Notes: a model not told the origin generated them from the letters alone. DNA of 64,000 bases from Arthrobacter sp. Soil736 (GCF_001428005.1 NZ_LMSB01000008.1:1-64000), one strand, 5' to 3'; positions 42,211 to 51,794 are shown, numbered from the stretch's first letter. A program made the numbers and translations.

Positions 42211-42914
42211 ACGCCACCATTGCCACAGCTCCCCAGTCGGAGGCCCAGAGCCGGCAAGATGCCCTGTCCCAGCCCGATCCCAAGTTCGCTGCGCTGGTTT
42301 CCGGACGCGTCATCCTTGACGAATACGTTGAAGCTCGCGGCCCCTGGTCGGCCGTGGTCGCAGCCGGGGATGTCCTGACCATCGTGGACCTAGAAGGCAA
42401 CCAAGCCGTGGATTGCCTCCTCTACTCGGCCGCCGACGTCGCCACTCGCTACTCCGCCGCCGTCACCATTGCCGCCCAGCAGTCCATCATTCTCACCACA
42501 GGGTCCGTCCTTCGCTCAGACGACGGCGACGCCCTGATGACCGTGGTGGCCGACGAGGTGGGTGTCCACGACACCATCGGTGGAGCGTGCTCCCAGGAAT
42601 CCAACACGCTTCGCTACGGCCAGCACACCCATGAACAGCATGCCTGCGTGGAGAACTTCCTGATCGAGGGGTCCAAGTGGGGCCTTGGGAAGCCGGACAT
42701 GGTCTCTAACATCAACTGGTTCATGAACGTCCCAGTCGATCCCGACGGTGCCCTCGGCATCGTGGATGGGCTGTCCGCTCCCGGCAAGCGCGTGGCCCTC
42801 CGCGCGGAAACGGACACCCTGGTCCTGGTCTCAAACTGCCCCCAGATCAACAACCCTTGCAACGGCTTCAACCCGACGCCCGTGCGCATGATCGTCACCC
42901 GACCGGAGGCATGA
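42207..42914 (+). CDS. cgdB: DUF1989 protein, urea-carboxylase-associated 2 / carboxyguanidine deiminase subunit
   Basis: A 235-residue DUF1989 protein (UAAP2 type), partner of the preceding gene. It contains LEGNQAVDCLLYSAADVATRY, GGACSQESNTLRYG and NINWFMNVPVDPDG, with cysteines at metal-ligand-like positions. Its start (ATG 42207) and stop overlap its neighbours by four bases on both sides. That tight coupling suits an obligate complex handling the product of the carboxylase. Confidence 0.83.
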   Translation: MNATIATAPQSEAQSRQDALSQPDPKFAALVSGRVILDEYVEARGPWSAVVAAGDVLTIVDLEGNQAVDCLLYSAADVATRYSAAVTIAAQQSIILTTGSVLRSDDGDALMTVVADEVGVHDTIGGACSQESNTLRYGQHTHEQHACVENFLIEGSKWGLGKPDMVSNINWFMNVPVDPDGALGIVDGLSAPGKRVALRAETDTLVLVSNCPQINNPCNGFNPTPVRMIVTRPEA

Positions 42915-45900
42915 CCGTGAACCGTTTCGATACCCTGCTGGTCGCCAACCGCGGCGAGATCGCCTGCCGAATCATCGAGTCCGCGCGAAAAGTCGGGCTG
43001 CGAACCGTGGCAGTATTCTCCGAGGCGGACCATGGCGCCAAGCACGTTCGCCTCGCAGACGAAGCCGTGCTGCTCGGACCGGCACCGGCCAAGGAGTCCT
43101 ACCTCCGGGTCGACGCCATCCTGGCAGCAGCGGCCTCCACTGGTGCGGGAGCCGTCCACCCCGGCTACGGCTTCCTCTCCGAAGATGCCGGGTTCGCCGA
43201 GGCCGTGGAAGCCGCGGGCCTGGTGTTCGTAGGCCCGACCCCCGAGCAGCTGCGGATCTTCGGGACCAAGCACACCGCCCGTGACGCCGCCCAACGAGCG
43301 GGCGTGCCCATGATCGCCGGTTCTGGCCTGCTTGAAGACCTTGACGCCGCCATCGGAGCCGCCGCGGAGATCGGATTCCCGCTGATGCTGAAGGCTACCG
43401 GCGGCGGCGGCGGCATCGGCATGGCCGTGTGCCGGAACGAAGCAGAACTGACGGAAAGCCACGCTCGGGTGGCCCGGCTCGCCAGCTCCAGTTTCGGCAC
43501 CGCGGGAGTGTTTGCCGAACGCTACATCGAACACGCCCGCCACGTGGAGGTGCAGATCTTCGGCGACGGCGAAGGCCGAGTCGTAAGCCTCGGCGACCGC
43601 GACTGCTCCCTGCAGCGTCGGCATCAGAAGGTATTGGAAGAAGCCCCCGCACCGGACCTGCCGGCAGCGCTCCGGGAAGAGCTCCACCGCAGCTCCCGCG
43701 CCCTGTGCGCCTCGGTGGGCTACCGCTCGGCGGGGACCGTGGAGTTCGTCTACGATCCCGTCCGGCAGGAAGCCTCCTTCCTCGAGGTCAACGCGCGGCT
43801 CCAGGTGGAGCACCCAGTTACCGAGGCGATCACCGGCGTCGACCTGGTGGAGTGGATGCTCAACGTGGCCCAATCACGGCCCGTCCTCGCGGGTGTCCCC
43901 GATAGCGTTCCGGTGACTGGCCATGCGGTTGAAGCCCGCATTTACGCCGAGGACCCTGCCCGCAACTTCCAGCCCAGCGCTGGAACCGTCACCAACGCAC
44001 AGTACCCGCAGGACAAGCAGTACCCGCAGGGGAAAGAGGGAGGGGCCGACCATTCTCGTCCCGCAGTACGCGTGGACGCGTGGGTAGAGACCGGCAGCGA
44101 GGTGTCCACCAACTACGACCCCCTACTGGGCAAACTCATCACCTTCGGTGACAACCGGGATGCGGCACTTGACGCCCTCTCCGATGCTCTCGCTCAGACC
44201 CGCATCGACGGCATCGAGACCAACCTGGGCATGTTGCGCGCAGTGACCGGGCTGGACGCGGTTCGGGCTGCGAACCATTCCACAGGAACCCTGGACACCG
44301 TGGGTGATCCCGAGCCCCGGATCACTGTGGAACGCCCCGGCCTCCAGACGAGTGTGCAGGACTGGCCGGGCAGAACTGGACTCTGGAAGGTGGGGGTGCC
44401 GCCCAGCGGTCCGATGGACGATCTCTCCTTCCGGCTGGGGAATAAGGCCCTGGGCAACACTGAGGGTGCGCCGGGCCTTGAATTCACCATGGCCGGGCCC
44501 GCTCTGCGGTTCACCCACGACACCACCGTGTGCGTGACCGGAGCCGACGTGGAGCTACTGGTCAACGGCTCCGCGGTGGCCGCTTGGGAACCCATTGCGG
44601 TCCCCGCTGGCGGCCTGCTGGACATTGGCTCCGCCGACGGGGCCGGCTTGCGCGGCTATGTCCTGTTCCAGGGCGGACTCGACGTCCCGCATTACCTTGG
44701 CAGCGCGTCCACCTTCGCGCTCGGGCAGTTCGGCGGCCACGGCGGCCGGCTGCTCCGCGCCGGTGACGTGCTGCGCACCGCTAACGAGCTACCGGCGGAT
44801 GCCCCTTTGCATCCGGTTCTTGCCGAGAGCCGCCCGGCCCTTACGTCCCGCTGGGAACTGAGGGTGGTCGAAGGTCCGCACGGCGCCCCGGAATTCTTCC
44901 GGCGCGAGGACGTCGACGAACTCTTCGCCACGGACTATGAGGTGCATTTCAACTCGGCACGCACGGGCGTCCGGCTGATTGGCCCCAAGCCGCGCTGGGC
45001 ACGTACCGACGGTGGCGAGGCAGGCCTTCACCCCTCCAACATCCACGACACTCCCTACTCCGTGGGCGCCCTGGACTTCACCGGCGACACTCCCATCCTT
45101 CTCGGCCCTGACGGCCCGAGCCTCGGCGGCTTCGTCTGTCCGGTCACGGTGGTGACCGGAGAACGCTGGAAGCTCGGCCAGCTGCGTCCGGGCGATAGAG
45201 TCCGCTTCGTGCCGGTGACGGACGCCCAGGCTCCGTCGGCGAAGGACCTTGGACCGGGACGGCAGTTGATCCTGCCCGATGGTGCCGGCATCCGCACAGG
45301 CGGTCTGGCTGCCGTCGGGCACGCCGGGACGCCAAAGGGCGACGGCGACGACGGAGTGCTGGGCCGCGTACCCGAAAGCGAGGGACGGCCCGCAGTCACT
45401 TACCGCCGCTCCGGAGACGACAACCTTCTGGTGGAATTTGGCGCAATGGTGCTGGACCTCGGCCTCCGTGCGCGGGTCCATGCCCTGCACCAGCGCATCG
45501 AGCAGCTCCGTATCCCAGGTGTGGTGGACCTTACGCCCGGGATCCGCTCACTGCAGATCAAGGTGGACCCGTCGATTCTGTCCACCCGGCTGCTGCTGGG
45601 CCGCATCCAGGAGATCGAGGCCGCGCTGCCCGCGAGTTCCGAGCTCGTGGTGCCGAGCCGCACTGTCCGGCTGCCGCTGTCATGGGACGACCCCGCCACG
45701 CGCGAGGCGATCGAACGCTACATGACCGGCGTCCGGGACGACGCTCCGTGGTGCCCTTGGAATATCGAGTTCATTCGCCGCATCAACGGACTGGATTCGG
45801 TGAATGACGTCTTCGACACCGTATTCAACGCCGAGTACCTGGTCCTGGGCCTTGGCGATGTGTACCTTGGCGCTCCCGTGGCCACGCCGCTTGACCCGCG

Positions 45901-46654
45901 GCACAGGCTGGTCACCACCAAGTACAACCCAGCCAGGACGTGGACGCCGGAGAACGCGGTAGGCATCGGCGGGGCCTACATGTGCATCTATGGCATGGAA
46001 GGCCCCGGCGGCTACCAGTTTGTTGGCCGCACCACCCAGGTGTGGTCGCGTTACGCCGACTCTGCACCCTTCGAACCCGGGTCGCCCTGGTTGCTGCGTT
46101 TCTTCGACCGCATCTCCTGGTACCCCGTCAGCCCCGAAGAGCTCCTGGACCTCCGCGCCGACATGGCCGCTGGCCGTGGACGGGGTGTCGAGATCGAGGA
46201 CGGCACCTTCTCCCTTGCCGAACACGAAGCGTTCCTGGAGCAGAACCGCGAATCGATCGGTGTCTTCAGGAAGCGGCAGGCGGCGGCGTTCGCGGTGGAG
46301 CGCCAGGCGTGGGCGGATGCCGGCGAGTTTGACCGTGCGGAAGTCGCAGCCGCCGTCGCCGTTCCCCATCCCGGCGAAGTGGTGGTGCCCGAGGGCGGAA
46401 CACTCGTTTCTGCACCTTTCGCCGCCAGCGTTTGGAAGGTGGACGTCGCGCCTGGAGACCGCGTGATGCAGGGACAGCCGCTGGTTTCCCTTGAGGCTAT
46501 GAAGATGGAAACCGTCCTGTCAGCTCCGTGCGACGGCGTGGTGCACCAGGTGCTGCCGACCGCCGGTTCCCAAGTGGTGTCCGGTGAAGGCGTTGTGGTG
46601 CTCGTCGGCGCGGACGAACCGAGCGAACGTGAATTGGAAGAGGCAGCCGCATGA
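42911..46654 (+). CDS. Biotin-dependent urea/guanidine carboxylase
   Basis: A 1247-residue multidomain carboxylase, full family length. The biotin carboxylase domain fills about 1-450 (FDTLLVANRGEIACRII start; ATKGGGGG-type loop seen as KATGGGGGIGMAV; FLEVNARLQVEHPVTE). The carboxyltransferase region, related to KipI/KipA, covers about 480-1090 and includes RINGLDSVNDVFDTVF and TPLDPRHRLVTTKYNPARTW. The biotin carrier domain at the end has EAMKMET with biotin on Lys1198. It carboxylates urea to allophanate or guanidine to carboxyguanidine using ATP and bicarbonate. The two DUF1989 neighbours point to guanidine. The region near residue 375 (a QYPQDKQYPQGK insert) is a local oddity. Confidence 0.93.
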   Translation: MTVNRFDTLLVANRGEIACRIIESARKVGLRTVAVFSEADHGAKHVRLADEAVLLGPAPAKESYLRVDAILAAAASTGAGAVHPGYGFLSEDAGFAEAVEAAGLVFVGPTPEQLRIFGTKHTARDAAQRAGVPMIAGSGLLEDLDAAIGAAAEIGFPLMLKATGGGGGIGMAVCRNEAELTESHARVARLASSSFGTAGVFAERYIEHARHVEVQIFGDGEGRVVSLGDRDCSLQRRHQKVLEEAPAPDLPAALREELHRSSRALCASVGYRSAGTVEFVYDPVRQEASFLEVNARLQVEHPVTEAITGVDLVEWMLNVAQSRPVLAGVPDSVPVTGHAVEARIYAEDPARNFQPSAGTVTNAQYPQDKQYPQGKEGGADHSRPAVRVDAWVETGSEVSTNYDPLLGKLITFGDNRDAALDALSDALAQTRIDGIETNLGMLRAVTGLDAVRAANHSTGTLDTVGDPEPRITVERPGLQTSVQDWPGRTGLWKVGVPPSGPMDDLSFRLGNKALGNTEGAPGLEFTMAGPALRFTHDTTVCVTGADVELLVNGSAVAAWEPIAVPAGGLLDIGSADGAGLRGYVLFQGGLDVPHYLGSASTFALGQFGGHGGRLLRAGDVLRTANELPADAPLHPVLAESRPALTSRWELRVVEGPHGAPEFFRREDVDELFATDYEVHFNSARTGVRLIGPKPRWARTDGGEAGLHPSNIHDTPYSVGALDFTGDTPILLGPDGPSLGGFVCPVTVVTGERWKLGQLRPGDRVRFVPVTDAQAPSAKDLGPGRQLILPDGAGIRTGGLAAVGHAGTPKGDGDDGVLGRVPESEGRPAVTYRRSGDDNLLVEFGAMVLDLGLRARVHALHQRIEQLRIPGVVDLTPGIRSLQIKVDPSILSTRLLLGRIQEIEAALPASSELVVPSRTVRLPLSWDDPATREAIERYMTGVRDDAPWCPWNIEFIRRINGLDSVNDVFDTVFNAEYLVLGLGDVYLGAPVATPLDPRHRLVTTKYNPARTWTPENAVGIGGAYMCIYGMEGPGGYQFVGRTTQVWSRYADSAPFEPGSPWLLRFFDRISWYPVSPEELLDLRADMAAGRGRGVEIEDGTFSLAEHEAFLEQNRESIGVFRKRQAAAFAVERQAWADAGEFDRAEVAAAVAVPHPGEVVVPEGGTLVSAPFAASVWKVDVAPGDRVMQGQPLVSLEAMKMETVLSAPCDGVVHQVLPTAGSQVVSGEGVVVLVGADEPSERELEEAAA

Positions 46655-48603
46655 CCACTCAGGGGACATCGACAGGTAAAGCCACCGCCGCCAAACGCAT
46701 AAGGGACGCGCTGGCCGCCATTGACGCCGTGGATCGGCCCGAGATCTGGATTGAAATCCGCGGAGAGGAAGAGTTGCTGGCCGAGGCGGCCCGTATCGAC
46801 GCCGCGGTGGCATCCGGCGCCGAGCTGCCGCTGGCCGGGCTCCTGCTTGCGGTCAAGAACAACGTGGACGTCGCCGGTATCACGACGACGGCGGCGTGCC
46901 CCGGGTTCGGTTATGACCCGGCGGAAGACGCGGTAGCCGTGGGACGGCTGCGCAATGCGGGCGCCCTGGTGCTCGGAGCGACGAACCTTGACCAGTTCGC
47001 CACGGGTCTGGTGGGCACGCGGAGTCCCTACGGTCCGGTCCGGGACTCACGCCAGCCGGGCCGGATTTCCGGGGGGTCCAGCTCCGGCTCTGCCGTTGCA
47101 GTGGCGTTGGGACTCGTGGACATCGCCATCGGTACGGACACCGCCGGGTCCGGGCGCGTTCCGGCCGGTTTGCAGGGCATTGTTGGCATCAAACCGACGC
47201 TAAACGTGGTTTCCACCGCCGGTGTGCTTCCGGCGTGCCGATCCTGGGACACGGCCACCATCTTCGCCCGGGACCTGGACACCGCCGAACTCGCGATGGG
47301 TGTCTTGGCCGGGCAGGGCAGGACTTGGCCCACGGACATCCGATTGGCCGCGCCCTCGAGGCCGCGTATCGCCTTCCCGGCAACGCTCCCGGCCTTGGAT
47401 CCCGCCTGGGCTGCGGAGTTCTGGGTCCAGATCGAGCGTCTGCGCGCTACCGGCGTGGATGCCGAGCCGATCGAACTGGATGTCTTTCTGCGGGCGGCAC
47501 GGCTGCTTTATGACGGTGCGCTGGTCGCCGAGCGCTATGCCGCCGTCGGGAGTTTCATCGACGGGGCGCTTTCCGGCACCGCGGCCTTGGGCAGCGGATT
47601 GCCCGGCGGCCCTACCGTCGGGCTGGACCCGACGGTGGCGGGCATCGTAAGTGCGGCCGGCCACCTGCCTGCCCACCAGTATGTGGCGGACACCGCGGCG
47701 CTGGAGGAGCTGAAGCGCGAGGCGATGTCCCGGCTTGAGGGCTTCGACGCCCTGATCGTGCCGACGGCGCCGTTCCATCCGACGCTGGCGGAGGTGGCGG
47801 CGGACCTGGTAGGCGTGAATTCCCGCATGGGCACGTACACGAACTTCTGTAACCTGTTCGATCTGTGCGCGGTATCGGTTCCGGCCGGCATTGTGGAGGA
47901 CAGCAGCGGAACCGATGACGGCGGGGCGCTGTGGGTGTCGCAGTTCGGCCTGACGGTGGTCGGCCGGACATTCGACGACGCCGTCGTTGCCGACATCGCG
48001 CGGCGCATCGAGTACACCCCGGCGAGGCCAGAGCTTTTCGCGGCTGGCGCCGCGCCGGCATGTGTCTCCTCGCCGCGGGTGCCGTGGCCCGTAGCGGCGG
48101 GGGCCGCCGTCGTGCCCTTGGTGGTGGTGGGCGCCCACCGGAAGGGCCAGCCGTTGGTCGCAGAACTGGAACGGCGCGGCGCCTTCTGGGACGGTCCGGT
48201 CAGGACGGCGCCCCGGTACCGGATGGTCTCGCTGGACACCCAGCCGCCCAAGCCCGGCGTGGTCCGTTCCGACGACGGCGCCGAACTCGCGGCTGAGCGA
48301 TGGCTGCTCTCCGAGGCGGCTCTGGGTTCCTTCCTCGCGGAGCTGCCCGAACCCATGCTGTTGGGCTCTGTGCTGCTGAGCGACGGTTCGAGGGCAGTGG
48401 GCTTCGCATGCGATGCGGTCGCGGCGTCCCGGGGTGAGGACATTACGCACTTTGGAGACTGGCTGGCAGCCCAGGCGGCGAGGACCGGTCCCACGCGGGA
48501 GGCAGGCGCTGCGCCGGAACTGGAACGGGAACCGGCCTGGAAGGGCTTCTGGCGCGAGGTCGGCCAGGCACTTGTCAGGGGGTTACAGCGCGGGAGAGCT
48601 TGA
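46651..48603 (+). CDS. atzF: Allophanate hydrolase
   Basis: A 650-residue amidase-signature enzyme with a second domain. The catalytic triad region shows Lys69 in LLAVKNNVDVAG, the cis-serine in SGGSSSGSA (about 143) and nucleophile Ser167 in GTDTAGSGRVPAG. The C-terminal domain (about 480-600) has PRYRMVSLDTQPPKPGVV, typical of AtzF, and completes decarboxylation. Together the product, allophanate, becomes two ammonia and two CO2. Starts by ATGA overlap with the carboxylase and closes the operon; a terminator follows. Confidence 0.93.
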   Translation: MTTQGTSTGKATAAKRIRDALAAIDAVDRPEIWIEIRGEEELLAEAARIDAAVASGAELPLAGLLLAVKNNVDVAGITTTAACPGFGYDPAEDAVAVGRLRNAGALVLGATNLDQFATGLVGTRSPYGPVRDSRQPGRISGGSSSGSAVAVALGLVDIAIGTDTAGSGRVPAGLQGIVGIKPTLNVVSTAGVLPACRSWDTATIFARDLDTAELAMGVLAGQGRTWPTDIRLAAPSRPRIAFPATLPALDPAWAAEFWVQIERLRATGVDAEPIELDVFLRAARLLYDGALVAERYAAVGSFIDGALSGTAALGSGLPGGPTVGLDPTVAGIVSAAGHLPAHQYVADTAALEELKREAMSRLEGFDALIVPTAPFHPTLAEVAADLVGVNSRMGTYTNFCNLFDLCAVSVPAGIVEDSSGTDDGGALWVSQFGLTVVGRTFDDAVVADIARRIEYTPARPELFAAGAAPACVSSPRVPWPVAAGAAVVPLVVVGAHRKGQPLVAELERRGAFWDGPVRTAPRYRMVSLDTQPPKPGVVRSDDGAELAAERWLLSEAALGSFLAELPEPMLLGSVLLSDGSRAVGFACDAVAASRGEDITHFGDWLAAQAARTGPTREAGAAPELEREPAWKGFWREVGQALVRGLQRGRA

Positions 48604-48674
48604 AGCCATTTACGCTCCGGATGTCCGTCGGCTGCTGGGCAAGCGGTTGTTGATCGCATAATCCATCCGTAGAA

Positions 48675-48716
48675 AGGTGGCGGTTCACTCCTAGTGGTGG
48701 ACCGCCACACCTTTTT
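48675..48716 (+). terminator. Terminator closing the guanidine/urea operon
   Basis: GTGGCGGTTCAC pairs with GTGGACCGCCAC (one bulge or mismatch), flanked by AAAGGT and ACCTTTTT, giving a strong stem and T-run 70 bases after the allophanate hydrolase stop. Confidence 0.85.
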
Positions 48717-48999
48717 GGCTGCGTCGTTCCACCGATCCCGACCTCTCGGATCTCATCGGTGAGCTTCCACCAAGAGCGAGGACTTCCGGATCATGTGGGC
48801 GGCGCAGAACGTCCGACTGGACCGCACCGGAGTGAAATCCTTCCACCACCCCGTTGTCGGGGACTTTGAGCTCACCTTCCAGGCGATGCAGCTCCCCGCG
48901 GACGAAGGACTCACCCTCATCGCGTACAGCGCGGAGCCCGGCACGCCTGCATATGACGCGCTCAACCTCTCGAGCTTGTCTGCCACAGTCCGCAAATGA
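48717..48999 (+). pseudogene. Remnant of an MmyB-type XRE regulator
   Basis: Only the C-terminal ligand-binding end of an XRE/MmyB-family regulator remains. In one frame LRRSTDPDLSDLIGEL is readable to about 48766; after the loss of one base the next frame continues TKSEDFRIMWAAQNV, KSFHHPVVGDFEL and AYSAEPGTPAYDAL to the TGA at 48997. The joined order is what the family shows. The helix-turn-helix domain is missing: the fragment begins directly at the terminator of the guanidine operon. It cannot make a DNA-binding protein. Confidence 0.7.
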
Positions 49000-49156
49000 A
49001 ACTAGCACAACGGCACAGGATGTCTCGGCCCAACACCGCCGGGTCTGAAACAACAGCTCATGCACCGCGACCGGACTTCCGTCGCGACGCTGCGCTATCT
49101 CCCGCAGCTAGGCCCCGACATGACGCAGGGTTGAGGGGGCGGGGAGCTAACGCCCT

Positions 49157-49590
49157 TCATCTCGGCCCACTCTCTGGGATGGGCAGTCTCACTGGGACTT
49201 CGACGTTGGCTGGGTCCAGTTCGGGACGGACCCTGCGGAAGCGCAGCGCATGCCGGAAAGACTGACCCGACCATGCCGCATCGGCTGGGACTTCCACCAC
49301 GAGGGGTTCAACGAGCGTGAGTTCAACCGGTGAAGCGTCGCGGTTGAACCGATCGAGGGCGGTCCCTTTGATGGTCGAAGGCCAGGGGTGCGCGCCGATG
49401 GCGGGCCGGATCCAGCGAGCGAGGGCCCGGCTGTCTGCTGACTTCAGCGGCGAAACTGCGGCCAACGATCCGTAGCTCGCCACGGATGGGTAGTCCTGCC
49501 ACGATTTCCGTGGGCCGTTTCACGGGACCGATGACAGCCCCGCACACCTTCTGTAGCCAAGCTGTTGTTGGAGGTCGTGGGGACCTTCGA
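49157..49590 (-). pseudogene. Remnant of an ATP-dependent DNA ligase
   Basis: On the minus strand one frame reads CGAVIGPVKRPTEIVAG and ELRIVGR; near 49455 the frame breaks and continues ADSRALARWIRPAIGAHPWP, LTLVEPLVVEVPADAAW and FRHALRFRRVRPELDPANV to a stop at 49157. This is the C-terminal OB-fold portion of a LigC/LigD-like ATP-dependent ligase. The nucleotidyltransferase domain is absent, so it is not functional. The pieces of 49000-49156 and 49591-49770 show nothing recognisable. Confidence 0.62.
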
Positions 49591-49770
49591 GAGCTTTCGA
49601 CTTTCTTCTGGAGCTGCCCAGGCGGGTTTTCTCATCTCCTACTGGTTTGTCCTTGAGCAGCGAAACATGGCACGAACTTCGGCGCGTCTGGCGTTCTATG
49701 AGGAAGCACTCAGTGGTCAGCATCTGTGCATTGGGCATCGTTCGGCACCTGCAGTCTTCCTGCGTGCGTT

Positions 49771-50373
49771 TTATGCCGCTCTCTTGTGTTCAGGTGCCCG
49801 CAGGTATGAGGTGAGAAGATCAAAAATTGCTTCGAGGTGAGCTGTATCGCCGGTCGAGCGGAGAACCGTCACTCCCCCCTGAATGCCGGCGATGAAGGCT
49901 GCGGCCGTGCGTTGTGCGTTTAGCTCCGGGTCAATGTCGCCTTGGGCCTGCATGGTGGTGATGCCTTGCCTTACATACTCCTGCCATCGGTTCAGAAGAG
50001 ACGTAGCCACCTGAGATGCACCTGCAACCGAATCGACTTGGCTCATAAGGGAGGCCAGAGGGCAACGGGCCCCTTGCGCGCGGTAGCGGGCAATAACAGC
50101 CCCCTGCCACCTATCCCACGAGGCCCACGAGTCGAGCGCCGCCAGATGGGGTTGCTGATCCTCCAGCACCCGGTCCGCCTCATAGCGAGCCACCTCGAGC
50201 AGCAGCTCTTCCTTCCCTCCCGGGAAGTAATGAAATAGCTGACTCTTGCTCGTGCCCGTCCATGCCCGAACATCGTCGAGGGTGACGGTGCCTGGCTCAT
50301 CGCTTCGTAGGTGTGTGGCTGCTCCCTCAATAATCCGATTTCTCGTCGCGAGCCCCTTGGCCGTAAATGTCAT
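49771..50373 (-). CDS. TetR-family regulator
   Basis: A 200-residue TetR protein of the YxaF/LmrA-like group. DNA-binding domain about 8-55, with TLDDVRAWTGTSKSQLFHYFPGGKEELL. The ligand domain has CPLASLMSQVDS and ends with FIAGIQGGVTVLRSTGD, typical of that group. It is divergent to an SDR gene 61 bases away, and a perfect six-base inverted repeat lies between them. The base composition is less GC-rich than the neighbouring metabolic operons, consistent with later acquisition. Confidence 0.9.
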   Translation of the reverse strand: MTFTAKGLATRNRIIEGAATHLRSDEPGTVTLDDVRAWTGTSKSQLFHYFPGGKEELLLEVARYEADRVLEDQQPHLAALDSWASWDRWQGAVIARYRAQGARCPLASLMSQVDSVAGASQVATSLLNRWQEYVRQGITTMQAQGDIDPELNAQRTAAAFIAGIQGGVTVLRSTGDTAHLEAIFDLLTSYLRAPEHKRAA

Positions 50374-50393
50374 GCATGCATCGTACCTACAAA

Positions 50394-50411
50394 TTGGACT
50401 TGCTGGTCCAA
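50394..50411. promoter_or_regulatory. TTGGAC-N6-GTCCAA operator
   Basis: TTGGACTTGCTGGTCCAA has perfect six-base arms and lies midway between the TetR and SDR starts. The left arm is also a good -35 hexamer for the SDR direction. The adjacent TetR protein is the obvious binder. Confidence 0.6.
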
Positions 50412-50434
50412 AAATGGTTTCTTAGAGTTGCCGT

Positions 50435-51208
50435 ATGGACCAGAAATTGAAAAATAAGACAGCACTGATCACAGGATCGACCAGCAACATCGGCCGCTCC
50501 GTCGCCTACCGCCTCGCAGCCGAGGGAGCACACGTCATCGTTTCGGGCCGCGACCAGACGCGCGGCGAAGCAGTGGTTAATGACATCCGAGGCAAGGGGG
50601 GACGTGCTGATTTCGTGCGAGCTGACCTCGACGGTAGCCCCAGGGCGAGCAAGCAACTAGCCGAAGAGTCCCTCGCGCTATTGGGTGGCCGCGTCGATAT
50701 TCTCGTCAATAATGCCGGCATTTTCCCCGCGGCAACCACGCTAACTGCCGACGACGAGACGTTCGACCGTGTTTACGGGGTCAATGTCAAAGCCCCGTTC
50801 TTCCTTACACAGTCGCTAGCTCCGGTCATGGAAGCAGCGGGCGGCGGAACCATCATCAATCTCGGGAGCTGGGTTGCGCGGATGGGCCTGCCCTTTGGAG
50901 CCCTTTACAGCTCCACCAAGGGTGCACTGGAGACACTGACCCGGGCATGGGCATCTGAATTTGCCTCAAGTAACATCCGGGTCAATGCAGTAGCCCCTGG
51001 GGTAATCCGCACTCCGGACCTCAATCCCGATGAAGAGTATCCCGGTGAAGCGCTCATGATCGGCACACCTGCAGGGCGTGCCGGACATCCGGACGCGATC
51101 GCAGCAGCCGTTCTGTTCCTTGCCTCGGACGATGCTGAATTTGTCCACGGATCGATCATTGACGTCGACGGTGGCCGGGTCGGAGTCGCCGTCGTGGCGA
51201 GCTCCTGA
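50435..51208 (+). CDS. Short-chain dehydrogenase/reductase under TetR control
   Basis: A 257-residue classical SDR. Cofactor turn TGSTSNIGRSVAYRL, NNAG in LVNNAGIFPA and active-site YSSTKGALETL (Tyr-x-x-x-Lys) with the serine in NLGSWVA. The acidic or neutral residue pattern after the second strand (VSGRDQTRG) suggests NADP use. Probably reduces or oxidises the compound sensed by the divergent TetR. Less GC-rich than core genes. A terminator-like hairpin follows at 51320. Confidence 0.9.
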   Translation: MDQKLKNKTALITGSTSNIGRSVAYRLAAEGAHVIVSGRDQTRGEAVVNDIRGKGGRADFVRADLDGSPRASKQLAEESLALLGGRVDILVNNAGIFPAATTLTADDETFDRVYGVNVKAPFFLTQSLAPVMEAAGGGTIINLGSWVARMGLPFGALYSSTKGALETLTRAWASEFASSNIRVNAVAPGVIRTPDLNPDEEYPGEALMIGTPAGRAGHPDAIAAAVLFLASDDAEFVHGSIIDVDGGRVGVAVVASS

Positions 51209-51319
51209 CCTCGGGTCCACTTTCGCAACACATCCCCAACGGGTGGAACCGCACCAACCTGCAAAACGCCGGGGGTCAGCGAAGTAAGCCAGCGCTACCT
51301 GGGCATGGGGATGGGAATG

Positions 51320-51342
51320 ACCCTCTCTCGACGGGAGAGGGT
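51320..51342 (+). terminator. Probable terminator of the SDR gene
   Basis: ACCCTCTC pairs with GAGAGGGT around a 7-base loop, followed by GTCTCTTT. The 51209-51563 gap otherwise holds no supported gene. Confidence 0.6.
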
Positions 51343-51563
51343 GTCTCTTTCCTCGAGCACGACATGGCGAGAGTTCAGACGACCTCCACGGTTTCCCGGT
51401 GCTTGTATTTGAGGGTCGCGGACCACTGCGCGGAAAAGTAGCGCTAAGGATCAAACCGATCGCAACGATTGCTAGCGTCGATCGTTGAGAGAGCATGGCT
51501 GGTGAATATTTAACGGCTGCCGAAGAGGTGGCGTACGGGCGGTATGCGCATGAAGCTCCGACA

Positions 51564-51794
51564 CTAGCGAGATGGCGCTGATTCCCATTTGTATTCAATC
51601 CACACCGTAAGACCTTGAGCACGTTCGAACATGGCGCGTCGTTCTGCTCCATCGGCAGATATCCAGAGGATTCTGCCGTCGGTCGTCACTGCGTCGACCA
51701 CGCCTGTTCGCACGGTCCCTTCCCCGCGTCGGATTTCGACGGTTTCACCCACTACGGGCAACCAGTCGTGCTGAAGATGTAGCTTCCTTGTCAC
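51564..51794 (-). CDS. Small hypothetical protein, beta-barrel-like
   Basis: A 76-residue protein starting at the GTG at 51794, which has AAGGAA six bases upstream. The sequence alternates strands and turns (GETVEIRRGEGTVRTGVV, then RILWISADGAERRAMFE), suggesting a small SH3/Tudor/KOW-like barrel. I do not recognise a named family. Frames further upstream extend it by 56 codons without a ribosome site. It stands alone. Confidence 0.6.
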   Translation of the reverse strand: MTRKLHLQHDWLPVVGETVEIRRGEGTVRTGVVDAVTTDGRILWISADGAERRAMFERAQGLTVWIEYKWESAPSR

